Below, piece after piece: positions 16,935 to 25,269 of a DNA stretch of 64,000 nt (within the stretch, counting starts at the first letter, position 1; every line of letters starts with the position of its first letter). Position numbers and translations under genes: made by a program. The stretch is taken from contig JBFYWB010000047.1 of NCBI GenBank assembly GCA_041299015.1, positions 1-64,000 on the forward strand, read 5' to 3'. The notes under the pieces are model-generated. The model was not told the DNA's origin. It saw only the letters and a program-made list of their open reading frames with translations, and made no database searches. Source of the stretch: JARFQH01 sp041299015 (lineage in GTDB: Bacteria > Desulfobacterota > Desulfobacteria > Desulfobacterales > SG8-13).

Positions 16935-16968
16935 ACTATATCGCAATATGTAGTATGGTGTCAATACT
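16935..16968 (-). promoter_or_regulatory. nrdD promoter with overlapping inverted repeats
   Basis: On the minus strand TTGACA (plus coordinates 16959-16964) and TATAGT (16935-16940) are separated by 18 bases. The promoter is overlain by two dyads, ACTATAT-N4-ATATGTAGT (16935-16954) and AGTAT-N7-ATACT (16952-16968). NrdR-type repressor sites contain ACTATAT/ATATAGT half-sites, but here the spacing is longer than the usual 16-bp box, so NrdR control is only a suggestion. Confidence 0.45.
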
Positions 16969-17055
16969 TAAAATTCAAGATGTGGTGTCACCAGGCCCAG
17001 GGACAGGCGGCGGCAGGCTCCTTAGGTTCCAGGGTCTTTTTAAAGCCCGAGGACA

Positions 17056-17946
17056 TCAGGGTCTGCGGCGGTTTCCGGCCGGCGGCGTCACCCAGATGTA
17101 GTCGCCGTAGGTCAGGTCGACCGTATCTCCGGCGGGAGCCAGGTATACGGTCCGGTAGGAAGCCCCCGTCCGGTTGAAGGCCCGTTCAGGGATACCGTAC
17201 TTGCGCACGATGTGGCCGTTGCCGGCCAGCACCAGCATCAACCGGTCGTCCAGGTGGCGGGCGATGGAGGCGGCCATGGTGTCCTCCCATACACACTGGG
17301 CCTGGTAGAAAAATTCGAAATTGGTCTCTCCACGGAAGCGGTGGGCTTTGAAGATCGATTCGAGATAAGCCCGGTGGGCGACATTGGACGTATCGATGGG
17401 GTCAGGTAAATACTGTCGGTCGCAACCCAGCAGACTCTCGATGCCGCCGATCCTGACTTTGGGCGGGATATGAAAGGGGATGTTCAAACCGATAAGCCCG
17501 TGACCCTTTTGCGCGATGACGTCAAAAAGCGGCTGGTAAAGGCTGAAATCGAAGCGCCAATTGGCATACCAGTGGGTTTTTTCGATAAAAGCCGTCTTCG
17601 TCAGTTGCCCCGCAGACCACTGATCGAGAATGATCTGGTAGGTAAAATCGACCATCTCCATGCCAACCAACACCCGGGGACGAACCCGCGCTATAGCATC
17701 GAGGATCTCGCGCTGAATTTCGTGGTGGACCGGATCGGTGTGAACCTCGCCGACATAGACGATCCGGCATCCGGCCAGATCGGCGAGCATCTCGTCAAAG
17801 CTCACCGGTGCGCCCGTGGCGCCGGAAATGATTTGACCGGCCTCGACATACCGCTCAAGATCCTTGAAAAAGAGTCGCGGAGGCACGGCAGCACAGGCAA
17901 GAAAGAACCCGAGCAGACCCGTCACCAGCAAAATTTTGTTGATCAT
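17056..17946 (-). CDS. ChaN-like (DUF399) lipoprotein
   Basis: A 296-residue exported protein. The N-terminus is a lipoprotein signal (MINKILLVTGLLGFF followed by L-A-C), so the mature protein is probably lipid-anchored. The body has the ChaN/DUF399 hallmarks: YVGEVHTDPVHHEIQ near residue 65, a VGMEMVD motif, and LAGNGH near the C-terminus. Family members of the Tiki/EreA-like fold bind haem in Campylobacter ChaN, but other roles are possible. I start at the ATG at 17946, which places the signal peptide at the N-terminus and has GAGG eight bases upstream; the longer frame is unlikely. Transcribed alone, divergent from the 90-residue membrane protein. Confidence 0.75.
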   Translation of the reverse strand: MINKILLVTGLLGFFLACAAVPPRLFFKDLERYVEAGQIISGATGAPVSFDEMLADLAGCRIVYVGEVHTDPVHHEIQREILDAIARVRPRVLVGMEMVDFTYQIILDQWSAGQLTKTAFIEKTHWYANWRFDFSLYQPLFDVIAQKGHGLIGLNIPFHIPPKVRIGGIESLLGCDRQYLPDPIDTSNVAHRAYLESIFKAHRFRGETNFEFFYQAQCVWEDTMAASIARHLDDRLMLVLAGNGHIVRKYGIPERAFNRTGASYRTVYLAPAGDTVDLTYGDYIWVTPPAGNRRRP

Positions 17947-18028
17947 CCTTTTTTCCTCGGGCACTGTCGCAGAAAACAAGTGCGGTGCCACGGCTTGATT
18001 TTTCCGTCGCCGCTCGGTAGAATTCGAT

Positions 18029-18301
18029 ATGCTCTACGATCAAAATCCGGTTCACCGCAAGCTGATTACCCCCTGGTATGACTCCGGCACGGTCTGCCTA
18101 TCGGTGTTCGTGTTCATGCTGCTGGTGTTTTTGTTCGCTCTTGTCGGCGTTCATTTTACCTTGCAAAGCCCGCTCTACCGGGAAATGATCTGGCTGCCGG
18201 CCTTGCTGGCCCTATCGAGCGGTGCCGTGATGATATCGACGAGCGTCCGCCTCATCAGGCGCGGCAAGCACCGCTACGACAGGACTTGGGAGAACCGGTA
18301 G
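18029..18301 (+). CDS. Small two-helix membrane protein, unknown function
   Basis: A 90-residue protein with two predicted transmembrane helices (about 22-44 and 52-70) and a basic C-terminal tail. I do not recognise a named family. It is divergent from the ChaN-like lipoprotein and is followed by a GC-rich structured region. The ribosome site is weak (GGTAGAA), so coding status rests on the hydrophobicity pattern and frame. Confidence 0.55.
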   Translation: MLYDQNPVHRKLITPWYDSGTVCLSVFVFMLLVFLFALVGVHFTLQSPLYREMIWLPALLALSSGAVMISTSVRLIRRGKHRYDRTWENR

Positions 18302-18430
18302 GGCAGGACTCTGCCCCAAGGACATCCGGGACCTGGGCCGGGCCCTCGTCTTTGGGCAATCTCAGCCCAGCCGCGCGGCTACGCCTCCGGTAGCTGAGCA
18401 CCGGCCGACCGGAGACCGATTTTTCCGCAA
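18301..18430. other. GC-rich hairpin-forming convergent gap
   Basis: Between the convergent membrane-protein and thioredoxin genes there is GGGCAG-GACT-CTGCCC (18301-18316), then CTCAGC...GCTGAG enclosing the palindrome AGCCGCGCGGCT, and a short ATTTTT run near 18420. It may end transcription from one or both sides. I could not match it to a known riboswitch. Confidence 0.3.
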
Positions 18431-18510
18431 GTGTATGACCGCCGCGGCCCGGCATTGCCTTCTGCATATCGGCGACCACCCGACGCCTTCCCGTGAACAG
18501 TAACCGGCGC

Positions 18511-18942
18511 TCATGATCCCGGCCTGCCGTCCAAAACGCTCCTCAGTATCTTGATGAAAGTGTCGGCTGGTATGAAACCGGGACGGTGACCGAGCACGCT
18601 CCCGCTGTCGGAAAGAAACCAATTGTCGGGCAACCCGCGAATTCTGAACTGACTCGAGAGCTTCTGCTCTCGATCCGAATCGACCTTCACGGCAATGAAA
18701 TTCCTGTCCAGCAGATCCACGACGGTTTGATTGCGAAACGTCTCCCGGTCCATGGTGTGACAGTAGGCGCACCAGTCGGCCCAGAAATGAACGAAGACGA
18801 TTTTCCCCTCGGCTTTGCCGCGCGCCATGCCCTCCTCGAAGCTGTGCCACTTCAACGGTTTAGATCCGCCGGTAGAAGCGGATGGCAACGCAGCGACAAA
18901 GATCCACACAAGAACAAGGGTTGCAAGTGATCTGACTTTCAC
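18511..18942 (-). CDS. Exported thioredoxin-like protein
   Basis: A 143-residue thioredoxin-fold protein. An N-terminal signal peptide (about 1-24) directs it across the inner membrane. The redox motif is WCAYC, in HFWADWCAYCHTMD, and the cis-Pro region is GLPDNW. It resembles DsbD C-terminal or SoxW-type thioredoxins that reduce disulfides or move periplasmic thiols. The start is GTG at 18942, eight bases after AAGGAA. It lies 26 bases behind proC and is probably cotranscribed. Confidence 0.8.
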   Translation of the reverse strand: MKVRSLATLVLVWIFVAALPSASTGGSKPLKWHSFEEGMARGKAEGKIVFVHFWADWCAYCHTMDRETFRNQTVVDLLDRNFIAVKVDSDREQKLSSQFRIRGLPDNWFLSDSGSVLGHRPGFIPADTFIKILRSVLDGRPGS

Positions 18943-18968
18943 GAAGACTATTCCTTTTACGACGGGAT

Positions 18969-19820
18969 TTATCGGCTCAGTTCCTGGGCCCTGCGCCGCG
19001 CCGCGGCAATCGCCTCGACAACGATGGGTTTAAACCCCCTTTTTTGAAAAACGTCGATCGCGGCGGCGGTCGTTCCGCCGGGAGAAGTCACCTTGCGGCG
19101 CAGTTCCTCGGGCGGTTCACCGGAGGCCTCCAGAAGTTTGGCGGCACCCCTCAGTGTGGCGGCCGCCAGAGAGGCCGCCGCGCTAGGCTCGAGCCCCATC
19201 TGGATTCCGGCCGCGGTCATCGCTTCGACCAGGTAAAATACATAAGCCGGACCGGATCCCGAGAGCGCCGTGACGGCATCGAGCGCTTCCTCCTCGAACT
19301 CTAGGACATCACCGACGGCCTGCAACAAGGTTCGGGCCGCCCAGGCGTCTTCTTCGGTGACAAAGCGATTAACACTCATACCGGAGACGGCGCTGAGAAC
19401 CAAGGCGGGGGTATTCGGCATAACCCGTATAATGGGCAGGTTCCGGACGCTTTGCGCTTCCAGCGGAGGATAGAGGATGGCCTCGATCTTGTGGATCGTG
19501 AACCCGGCGGCAATGGAAAGAACGAGCTTGCGTTCCGTCAACCGGTACCCTCCCCGGCCGGAAAGGTCTTTCAGAACCGCCGGCATTTGCTGAGGTTTAA
19601 CGGCCAGCACGACCATGCGGCAGTTTTGGAAAAGCGCAGCGTTGTCACCCAGGACCATGACGCCGTATCTTTGCTTCAGGCAATCGAGCCGACGGGCATC
19701 GACATCGGCGACACTGATCTTGGCGGCCGGCAGCCGGCCGGATTGAATCAACGCTCCGATGAAGGCTTCTCCCATGTTGCCGGCGCCGATAAAGCCGACG
19801 GTGTAGTCGAATTCAGCCAC
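18969..19820 (-). CDS. proC: Pyrroline-5-carboxylate reductase
   Basis: A 283-residue enzyme that makes proline from pyrroline-5-carboxylate with NAD(P)H. The nucleotide-binding motif GFIGAGNMGEA is at the N-terminus; the family signature around SGSGPAYVFYLVEAM and the LLEASGEPPEELRRKVTSPGGTT region are intact. The GTG at 19820 is preferred over the upstream ATG at 19910 because AGGAGG lies nine bases before it and the family begins here. It has a likely promoter at 19899-19926 and is followed by the thioredoxin-like gene. Confidence 0.92.
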   Translation of the reverse strand: MAEFDYTVGFIGAGNMGEAFIGALIQSGRLPAAKISVADVDARRLDCLKQRYGVMVLGDNAALFQNCRMVVLAVKPQQMPAVLKDLSGRGGYRLTERKLVLSIAAGFTIHKIEAILYPPLEAQSVRNLPIIRVMPNTPALVLSAVSGMSVNRFVTEEDAWAARTLLQAVGDVLEFEEEALDAVTALSGSGPAYVFYLVEAMTAAGIQMGLEPSAAASLAAATLRGAAKLLEASGEPPEELRRKVTSPGGTTAAAIDVFQKRGFKPIVVEAIAAARRRAQELSR

Positions 19821-19898
19821 GGCGAATGTCCTCCTGGCGGTCCTTGCGGCAACTAACGGTTTGGCTATTACCTTTGGACAAGGCAGGTCATGTGTGTT

Positions 19899-19926
19899 AC
19901 TATAGCACATCCTAATGCACCCACAA
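19899..19926 (-). promoter_or_regulatory. Sigma-70-like promoter of proC
   Basis: On the minus strand TTGTGG (plus 19921-19926) and TATAGT (19899-19904) are 16 bases apart, about 80 bases before the proC start codon. The rest of the proC-yggT divergent gap (19927-20109) shows no gene. Confidence 0.5.
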
Positions 19927-20109
19927 ACTCATGACCGCTGTCGGGACAAAGGTGCTTCTCGAAGGCCCGGGTGTCAACACTTTAACTCCGTTGCCGGTCA
20001 TATCGCGACAAAGACCCGGGGCATTATCCGAAGGGTCTTGGCACCGGCCGCCTGGCATCGCATGCGCCCGGTCCGACACGATCAGTCAACATAAGGGGTC
20101 CCGTTTTTA

Positions 20110-20409
20110 ATGTATTTCGTCGGCTATTTCATCATGGCATTCGCCAATGTCCTCCACTATGTGCTCTTCTTCTACATGTGGATCATCATCGCACGGGCCG
20201 TCCTTTCCTGGGTCAGCCCGGATCCCTACAACCCGATCGTCCGCTTTATTTACAAGGTGACCGAACCGGTCCTGTATCAGGTCCGCGCGCGGTTGCCGGT
20301 GAGTTTCGGCGGGATTGATTTCGCGCCGGTTGTGGTGATTCTGATGATCTACTTTCTGCAGATTTTCGTTGTAAACAGCCTGTTGAGATTTTCTCAATCG
20401 ATGCTGTAA
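20110..20409 (+). CDS. YggT family membrane protein
   Basis: A 99-residue integral membrane protein with two hydrophobic helices separated by the conserved cytoplasmic segment VLSWVSPDPYNPIVRFIYKVTEPVL (only the motif core SWVSPDPYNP is needed for recognition). YggT/CcmK-like proteins are linked to osmotic tolerance and to positioning of cell-division or photosystem components. It is followed by a DivIVA-domain gene, the commonly conserved neighbour. Confidence 0.88.
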   Translation: MYFVGYFIMAFANVLHYVLFFYMWIIIARAVLSWVSPDPYNPIVRFIYKVTEPVLYQVRARLPVSFGGIDFAPVVVILMIYFLQIFVVNSLLRFSQSML

Positions 20410-20430
20410 ACACCGCCCGGGAGGTGACAG

Positions 20431-20940
20431 ATGGTCAATCTCACACCCCTTGAAATCCAACAACAACGGTTCAAGAAAAGATTCCGCGGCTTCGACATTC
20501 AGGAGGTGGATTTATTTCTCGATCAAATGGCCGATGCGTTCGAATCCCTTCTGAAACAAAACGAAAACCTGACCGAGGAGTTCCGCCGGCTGCAACTCGA
20601 TATCCAGGGCTATAAAAACCGGGAAGACGCCTTCAAACGCGCCTTGCTCAATTCCCAGCGGGTCATCGAACAGATGAAGGAAAACGCACAGAAATCGGCC
20701 GAGCTCATCGTCGCCGAAGCGGAGGTGAAAGCCGAAAAGATCCTCAACAAGGCCCACAACCGACTGGCTCAACTGCATGAGGATATCGCCGAGCTCAAAC
20801 GGCAGCGGGTGCAGATCGAGGTTCAGATCGGCTCGGTGATCGAAGCGCACAGCAAGCTGCTGGAAATCAGCAAGGAAGGCATGAAAGCGATGGACGACCA
20901 GGACGCCAAGGTCAAGCTGCTTCAGCAGAACAAGGCCTGA
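20431..20940 (+). CDS. DivIVA-domain coiled-coil protein
   Basis: A 169-residue protein. The first 60 residues match the DivIVA membrane-targeting domain (LTPLEIQQQRFKKRFRGFD then QEVDLFLDQM), followed by a long coiled coil rich in Glu, Lys, Gln and Ala. DivIVA proteins bind curved membrane and recruit partners at poles or septum. It starts ten bases after GGGAGG, 21 bases behind yggT, and is followed by the pilT-type genes, which suggests a polar role. Confidence 0.88.
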   Translation: MVNLTPLEIQQQRFKKRFRGFDIQEVDLFLDQMADAFESLLKQNENLTEEFRRLQLDIQGYKNREDAFKRALLNSQRVIEQMKENAQKSAELIVAEAEVKAEKILNKAHNRLAQLHEDIAELKRQRVQIEVQIGSVIEAHSKLLEISKEGMKAMDDQDAKVKLLQQNKA

Positions 20941-21022
20941 TCCGCAGGGACTATCGACCTGTCTGCGATCGGTTGCGGATACCGGTCGGAAAATGAAATC
21001 TGAGCTTTTTCTGGAGTGATTG

Positions 21023-22105
21023 ATGGCGAAAATTGATGCGTTTTTCAAGTTGATGCACGAACAGGGTGCCTCGGATTTGCATCTCACCGCTGGTCAGCCG
21101 CCCTCCCTGAGGGTTCGGGGAGACATTGAAAGGATCAAATACAAAGTTCTCGACAACGATGACCTGCGGGGCATGCTCTATGAAATCACCCCGGAAGAAA
21201 AGATCAAGGTCTTTGAAGAAACCGGCGACGTCGATTTCGGCTACGAGATTCCCGGTCTGGCCCGCTACCGGGCCAATTTTTTCATGCAGAAAAACGGCGT
21301 CGGCGCGGTATTCAGAGAAATTCCGACCGCCATCATGACCGCCGAGCAACTCGGCCTGCCGCCGGTGGTGTCGAAACTGGCGACTCTGCCCCGCGGCCTG
21401 ATATTGGTCACGGGCCCTACCGGCAGCGGCAAATCCACGACGCTGGCCTCGATCCTTGATGTGGCCAACCGTAACCGCAGGGACCACATCATCACCATTG
21501 AAGATCCGATCGAATTTGTCCACCAGAGCCAGGGATGCATCGTAAACCACCGCGAGGTCGGCATGCACACCCGCTCTTTTTCATCCGCGCTGCGCGGCGC
21601 CCTGCGCGAAGATCCGGATATCATCCTGGTGGGCGAAATGCGCGATCTGGAAACAATTTCGCTGGCCATCGAAGCCGCCTCCACCGGGCACCTGGTATTC
21701 GCCACGCTGCACACCACCAGTGCGGTGAAAACCGTCGACCGCATCATCGAGGTGTTCCCCGCTGATCAGCAGGCCCAGGTCCGATCGACCCTGGCCGACG
21801 GCATACGCGCCATCATCGCGCAGGTGCTTTTCAAACGGACCGATAAAAAAAGCCGCTGTGTAGCGCTTGAAATCCTGATCGCCAATTCAGCGATCCGGAA
21901 CCTGATCAGAGAGGCCAAGACCCATCAGCTCCCCTCCATGATCCAGACCGGAAAAAAATACGGCATGCAGCTGTTGGACGACGCTATTATGGATCTGTAC
22001 AAGCGGGGCTGGATCAGTGCCGACGAGGCCTACATAAAGGCCAATGAAAAAGCCAAGTTCAGACCGTTGTTGACCTCACCGCCAACCGATTTCACCGAAG
22101 TCTAA
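21023..22105 (+). CDS. pilT: Type IV pilus retraction ATPase
   Basis: A 360-residue PilT ATPase that powers pilus retraction and twitching. Visible are the N-terminal PAS-like part (ASDLHLTAGQPPSLRVRG), Walker A GPTGSGKST (about 129-137), the Asp box (IEDPIEFVH), Walker B (ILVGEMRDLET) and the His box (HLVFATLHTTSA). The C-terminus retains an AIRNLIREAKTHQ-like motif of PilT. The ATG at 21023 is chosen instead of the preceding TTG. Followed after 15 bases by a second PilT-family gene. Confidence 0.93.
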   Translation: MAKIDAFFKLMHEQGASDLHLTAGQPPSLRVRGDIERIKYKVLDNDDLRGMLYEITPEEKIKVFEETGDVDFGYEIPGLARYRANFFMQKNGVGAVFREIPTAIMTAEQLGLPPVVSKLATLPRGLILVTGPTGSGKSTTLASILDVANRNRRDHIITIEDPIEFVHQSQGCIVNHREVGMHTRSFSSALRGALREDPDIILVGEMRDLETISLAIEAASTGHLVFATLHTTSAVKTVDRIIEVFPADQQAQVRSTLADGIRAIIAQVLFKRTDKKSRCVALEILIANSAIRNLIREAKTHQLPSMIQTGKKYGMQLLDDAIMDLYKRGWISADEAYIKANEKAKFRPLLTSPPTDFTEV

Positions 22106-22120
22106 TCAGAGGGTGATGTC

Positions 22121-23284
22121 ATGAAAAAGCAGGAAATCGACCATATCCTCACGCGCATGCTCGACTCGCACAAGAACGTTTCCGACCTGAACCTCACGGT
22201 TGGCAAACCGCTGCAGGTCGAAAGCGACGGGGAACTGATCTCGGTCGAAATGCGGCCGCCGTTCAAGGAACTGACTCCTTTTCAGACCGAAATTTTCGCT
22301 CTGAACCTCATGATCCAGGATCGGCGTCTCACGCGAACCTTTCTCAATTCGGGCTCTTGCGATCTTTCCTACTCGCTGCCCGGAAAGGCACGCTTCCGCG
22401 TGAATGTTTTTTCCCAGAGCGGGTATTGCTCGATCGTTCTGCGCAAACTGGAATCCAAGATTCCGACGATCGAGGAACTCCAGCTGCCCGGGGCCATGTA
22501 TAAGATCGCAAAGGAAAAAAACGGCATCGTGTTCGTCACCGGCGCCACCGGTTCAGGCAAGACGACCTCACTGGCGGCCATCCTCAACGTCATCAACGAG
22601 GACCGCTCGGTGCACGTCGTCACGCTCGAAGATCCGGTGGAATACCAGCACCCCCACAAAAAGTCGACCTTCAACCAGCGCGAACACGGCGTTGATTTCG
22701 ACACATATGCCAGCGGCCTCAGGGCGGCGCTGCGCCAAGCCCCCAAAGTCATTCTGGTGGGCGAAATGCGCGATCGGGAGACGGTTGAAATCGGCTTGAG
22801 CGCGGCAGAAACCGGTCACCTGGTCCTTACGACTTTGCACACCATCGACTCCGGCTCGACCATCAACCGCATCGTGGGTATGTTCAACACCGAAGAGGAG
22901 CACCAGGTCCGCATCCGACTCGCCGACACCCTGCGCTGGGTGGTCTGCCAGCGGCTGCTGCCAAAAATCGGCGGCGGACGGGCAGCCACCTTCGAAATCC
23001 TGGGCACCAATCTACGGGTCAAAGACGCCATCTTGAATGGAGAATCCGAAGGCAAGACCTTTTATGAAATCATGCAGGCCGGCCGGGCTTTCGGAATGAC
23101 CACTTTTGACGAACACATCATCGACCTTTATGAACACGGTCTGATAACCGAGGAAACCGCACTGGCCTTTTCTTCGCGCCGAGGCATCGTCGGACGCGGC
23201 ATCGATTCGCTTAAAAGCGCCCGGGGCGAGGCGACGTCGGACATCGACAAGCTCGAACTCGATCGCAACTACAAGGTCAACTGA
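22121..23284 (+). CDS. pilU: PilU-like accessory retraction ATPase
   Basis: A 387-residue second PilT-family ATPase. It has Walker A GATGSGKTT, Asp box LEDPVEYQH, Walker B ILVGEMRDRE and the His box HLVLTTLHT. Compared with the adjacent PilT it is longer at both ends and carries a basic-acidic C-terminal tail. The family relation and tandem order suggest PilU, which works only together with PilT; the exact assignment is by context. A perfect hairpin (CGTCCGG-N5-CCGGACG) lies just after the stop. Confidence 0.75.
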   Translation: MKKQEIDHILTRMLDSHKNVSDLNLTVGKPLQVESDGELISVEMRPPFKELTPFQTEIFALNLMIQDRRLTRTFLNSGSCDLSYSLPGKARFRVNVFSQSGYCSIVLRKLESKIPTIEELQLPGAMYKIAKEKNGIVFVTGATGSGKTTSLAAILNVINEDRSVHVVTLEDPVEYQHPHKKSTFNQREHGVDFDTYASGLRAALRQAPKVILVGEMRDRETVEIGLSAAETGHLVLTTLHTIDSGSTINRIVGMFNTEEEHQVRIRLADTLRWVVCQRLLPKIGGGRAATFEILGTNLRVKDAILNGESEGKTFYEIMQAGRAFGMTTFDEHIIDLYEHGLITEETALAFSSRRGIVGRGIDSLKSARGEATSDIDKLELDRNYKVN

Positions 23285-23366
23285 CAGGCACCGTCCGGTA
23301 ACGCCGGACGAGCTATGTTTGCGTGCCGTAACAGCGTTTTTACGGGAGGGAGTCGAATCGGTTCTT

Positions 23367-24005
23367 ATGGAAATTACGTGTGAAAATTGCCAGAGCAGAT
23401 TCAAGCTGCCGGATGAAAAAATCCCGGCCGGCAAGTCCCCGCGCCTGTCGTGCCCGAAATGCAAGGCTCGGATCACGGTTGCCCCCCTTAACGGCACCGG
23501 CAACCTGCTAAAGAACGGCTTCGAGGAGGCCGCCTACGATGCTTCCGAAAAGCCCTTTGACTTCATCGAGGAAGAGGGCAACACGGCCCTGGTGTGCGAA
23601 TCCGACCTGGCGATGCTCAAGAAGATCGTCGATACGCTTAATCTCCTCGAATACCACGTGACGGTCTCGGAGAGCGGACGGGATGCCCTCAAGAAGATGC
23701 GCTACCACCAGTATGACCTGGTAGTGATCAACGCGGCCTTTCACTGCAGCGGACCCGACACGAACATGGTACTGCTGTATCTCGAGCGGCTTAACATGAG
23801 TGCGCGCCGGGATATTTACGTCACCATGATCAGCAGTGAATACCGCACAATGGATCAGATGATGGCCTTCCGGCACAGCGTCAATCTCATCGTCAACTCC
23901 AAAAACATCGACGATATCGGCAAAATCATTCAGCGCGGTCTTACCGACCATGAATTTTTTTATCGCGTCTTCAAGGAAACCCTGAAAGAGGTGGGCAGAG
24001 CGTAG
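23367..24005 (+). CDS. Zinc-ribbon protein with degenerate receiver domain
   Basis: A 212-residue protein. Residues 1-40 form a MJ0042-type zinc ribbon (C5-x2-C8, C29-x2-C32). Residues 72-190 have the receiver fold pattern (ALVCESD, then DLVVINAAF), but the expected phospho-Asp is Asn122 and the first acidic pair is weak (E78, D80), so phosphorylation is unlikely. The ATG at 23367 is used because the zinc ribbon starts there; the only upstream start would be TTG at 23319, and the nearest GGGAGG is 17 bases away. It follows the two PilT-type genes and probably belongs to the same unit, possibly as a polar or pilus regulator. Confidence 0.75.
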   Translation: MEITCENCQSRFKLPDEKIPAGKSPRLSCPKCKARITVAPLNGTGNLLKNGFEEAAYDASEKPFDFIEEEGNTALVCESDLAMLKKIVDTLNLLEYHVTVSESGRDALKKMRYHQYDLVVINAAFHCSGPDTNMVLLYLERLNMSARRDIYVTMISSEYRTMDQMMAFRHSVNLIVNSKNIDDIGKIIQRGLTDHEFFYRVFKETLKEVGRA

Positions 24006-24060
24006 CGGTTGAGCCCGTTTAGCCGGTTGGGCCCGTCGAGATAATTAGCCGGTGCGAGCG
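24006..24060. repeat. Degenerate CCCGTTTAGCCGGTTGG repeats
   Basis: Immediately after the zinc-ribbon gene come imperfect units of 9-10 bases such as GAGCCCGTTTAGCCGGTTGG and GCCCGTCGAG. These resemble the repeats at 24362-24426 in reverse complement. The remainder to 24173 holds no recognisable feature. Confidence 0.5.
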
Positions 24061-24173
24061 GTATAGTTTAAGAACCTGTCCAATCGTGACGCAAGATGCT
24101 CTTTATATAGAGGGCCACGAGTTTACTTTTCCCAGTTCATTCAACGACCTGACCGGCTCAACGGGCTCTGCCG

Positions 24174-24332
24174 TCAATCCATCCCCATCTGCGCTTCAAG
24201 CCAGCGGATTTCTTTTTCAATGGTTTGGCGCTCCTTTTCGGTGAGATCCAGGGCGCTGAGACGTTTTCTGAGCCCCAGAAGAATCGTCTCCTCCCGGTAT
24301 TGGCGGCAAGTGTACCGTGAATCGTCTGGCAT
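24174..24332 (-). CDS. 52-residue small protein, unknown
   Basis: A short open frame with protein-like composition: M-P-D-D-S-R-Y-T-C-R then an amphipathic segment rich in Arg, Glu and Leu that looks like a helical hairpin (LGLRKRLSALDL and KEIRWLEAQMGMD). It has one Cys and predicted charged helices, and no signal peptide. The frame has normal amino-acid usage for this genome, unlike random frames. The ribosome site is weak (GAGA seven bases upstream). It lies between convergent neighbours, flanked on each side by degenerate repeats. I do not know its function. Confidence 0.6.
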   Translation of the reverse strand: MPDDSRYTCRQYREETILLGLRKRLSALDLTEKERQTIEKEIRWLEAQMGMD

Positions 24333-24361
24333 CTGTCTCAAAGTGGCTTGAAAATTTTATC

Positions 24362-24426
24362 TGTTTTCAACCGGTCGCACCGACTTAACGGGACAAACGG
24401 GCTCAACCGGCTAAACGGGCCTAACC
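24362..24426. repeat. Degenerate AACGGGCTA repeats
   Basis: Imperfect tandem units of 8-10 bases, for example ACTTAACGGGAC, AAACGGGCTC, AACCGGCTA, AACGGGCCT. They end at the coaX stop codon. The pattern, not the exact sequence, is shared with 4137-4249, 5905-5970 and 24006-24060. Confidence 0.55.
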
Positions 24427-25197
24427 GCCCTGACCCATCTCGGCAGCGATGATCCGCAGGCCATCGAGGGTCAACAGGGGTTCCACCGCTTCGATCGTTT
24501 CCGACACGTTGTGCATCAGCTCCGCCAGGCCACCGGTGGCGATGACCTTAGGCGCCGATCCCATCTCGTCTCTTATCCGCCGAACCATGCCGTCTACCAA
24601 ACCGGCATAACCGTATATGATCCCGGACTGAATGCTGGTGGTGGTGTCTTTCCCGATGACACTCACGGGGGGACGATAAATTTCGACCCGCGGCAATTTC
24701 GATGCCTTCATGAAAAGCGCTTCGGCGGCAATCATAATGCCCGGGCTGATCGCACCCCCGAGGTATTCGCCTTTGGCCGATATGCTGTCGAAGGTCGTCG
24801 CCGTCCCGAAATCGATGATGATCAGGCTCTGCCGGTACTTTTCGAAGGCGGCCACCCCATTGACGATCCGGTCTGCTCCGACATCCGCAGGGTTGCGGTA
24901 AAGGATCGGCATACCGGTGTATGAGGCCGGATTCACCCACATGGGCGAATAGCCCAGATATTTGCGGCAAAAAGAGTCGAGAATCGTAACCATCGGCGGC
25001 ACCACGCTGGAGATGATGGTCCGATCGATATGTTCCGGTCGTATCCCGCTTTGCGCAAAGAGGCTGGTCATGATGATATTGACCTCGTCCTCGGTCGTAT
25101 TTCGCACGGTGCGCAGCCGCCAGTCCTTGACCAGGCGTCGGCCGTCGTAAACGCCCATAACCGTGTTGGTGTTTCCGATATCAATGACGAGCAGCAT
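24421..25197 (-). CDS. coaX: Type III pantothenate kinase
   Basis: A 258-residue CoaX, catalysing the first step of coenzyme A synthesis (pantothenate to phosphopantothenate). The phosphate-1 motif DIGNTNT lies at the N-terminus, DVGADR and the IDFGTATT phosphate-2 motif follow, and GGAISPG is present. The frame is open further upstream, but the ATG at 25197 has GGAG eight bases before it and gives the canonical start. It lies 72 bases after folP and likely shares its transcript. Confidence 0.92.
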   Translation of the reverse strand: MLLVIDIGNTNTVMGVYDGRRLVKDWRLRTVRNTTEDEVNIIMTSLFAQSGIRPEHIDRTIISSVVPPMVTILDSFCRKYLGYSPMWVNPASYTGMPILYRNPADVGADRIVNGVAAFEKYRQSLIIIDFGTATTFDSISAKGEYLGGAISPGIMIAAEALFMKASKLPRVEIYRPPVSVIGKDTTTSIQSGIIYGYAGLVDGMVRRIRDEMGSAPKVIATGGLAELMHNVSETIEAVEPLLTLDGLRIIAAEMGQGG

Positions 25198-25269
25198 TAC
25201 CGCAGCTCCTTTCCACATGCCGGACCGTCGGATTCCGGCGGCAACCGCAAACCGGGCGTCCACTCGTGA

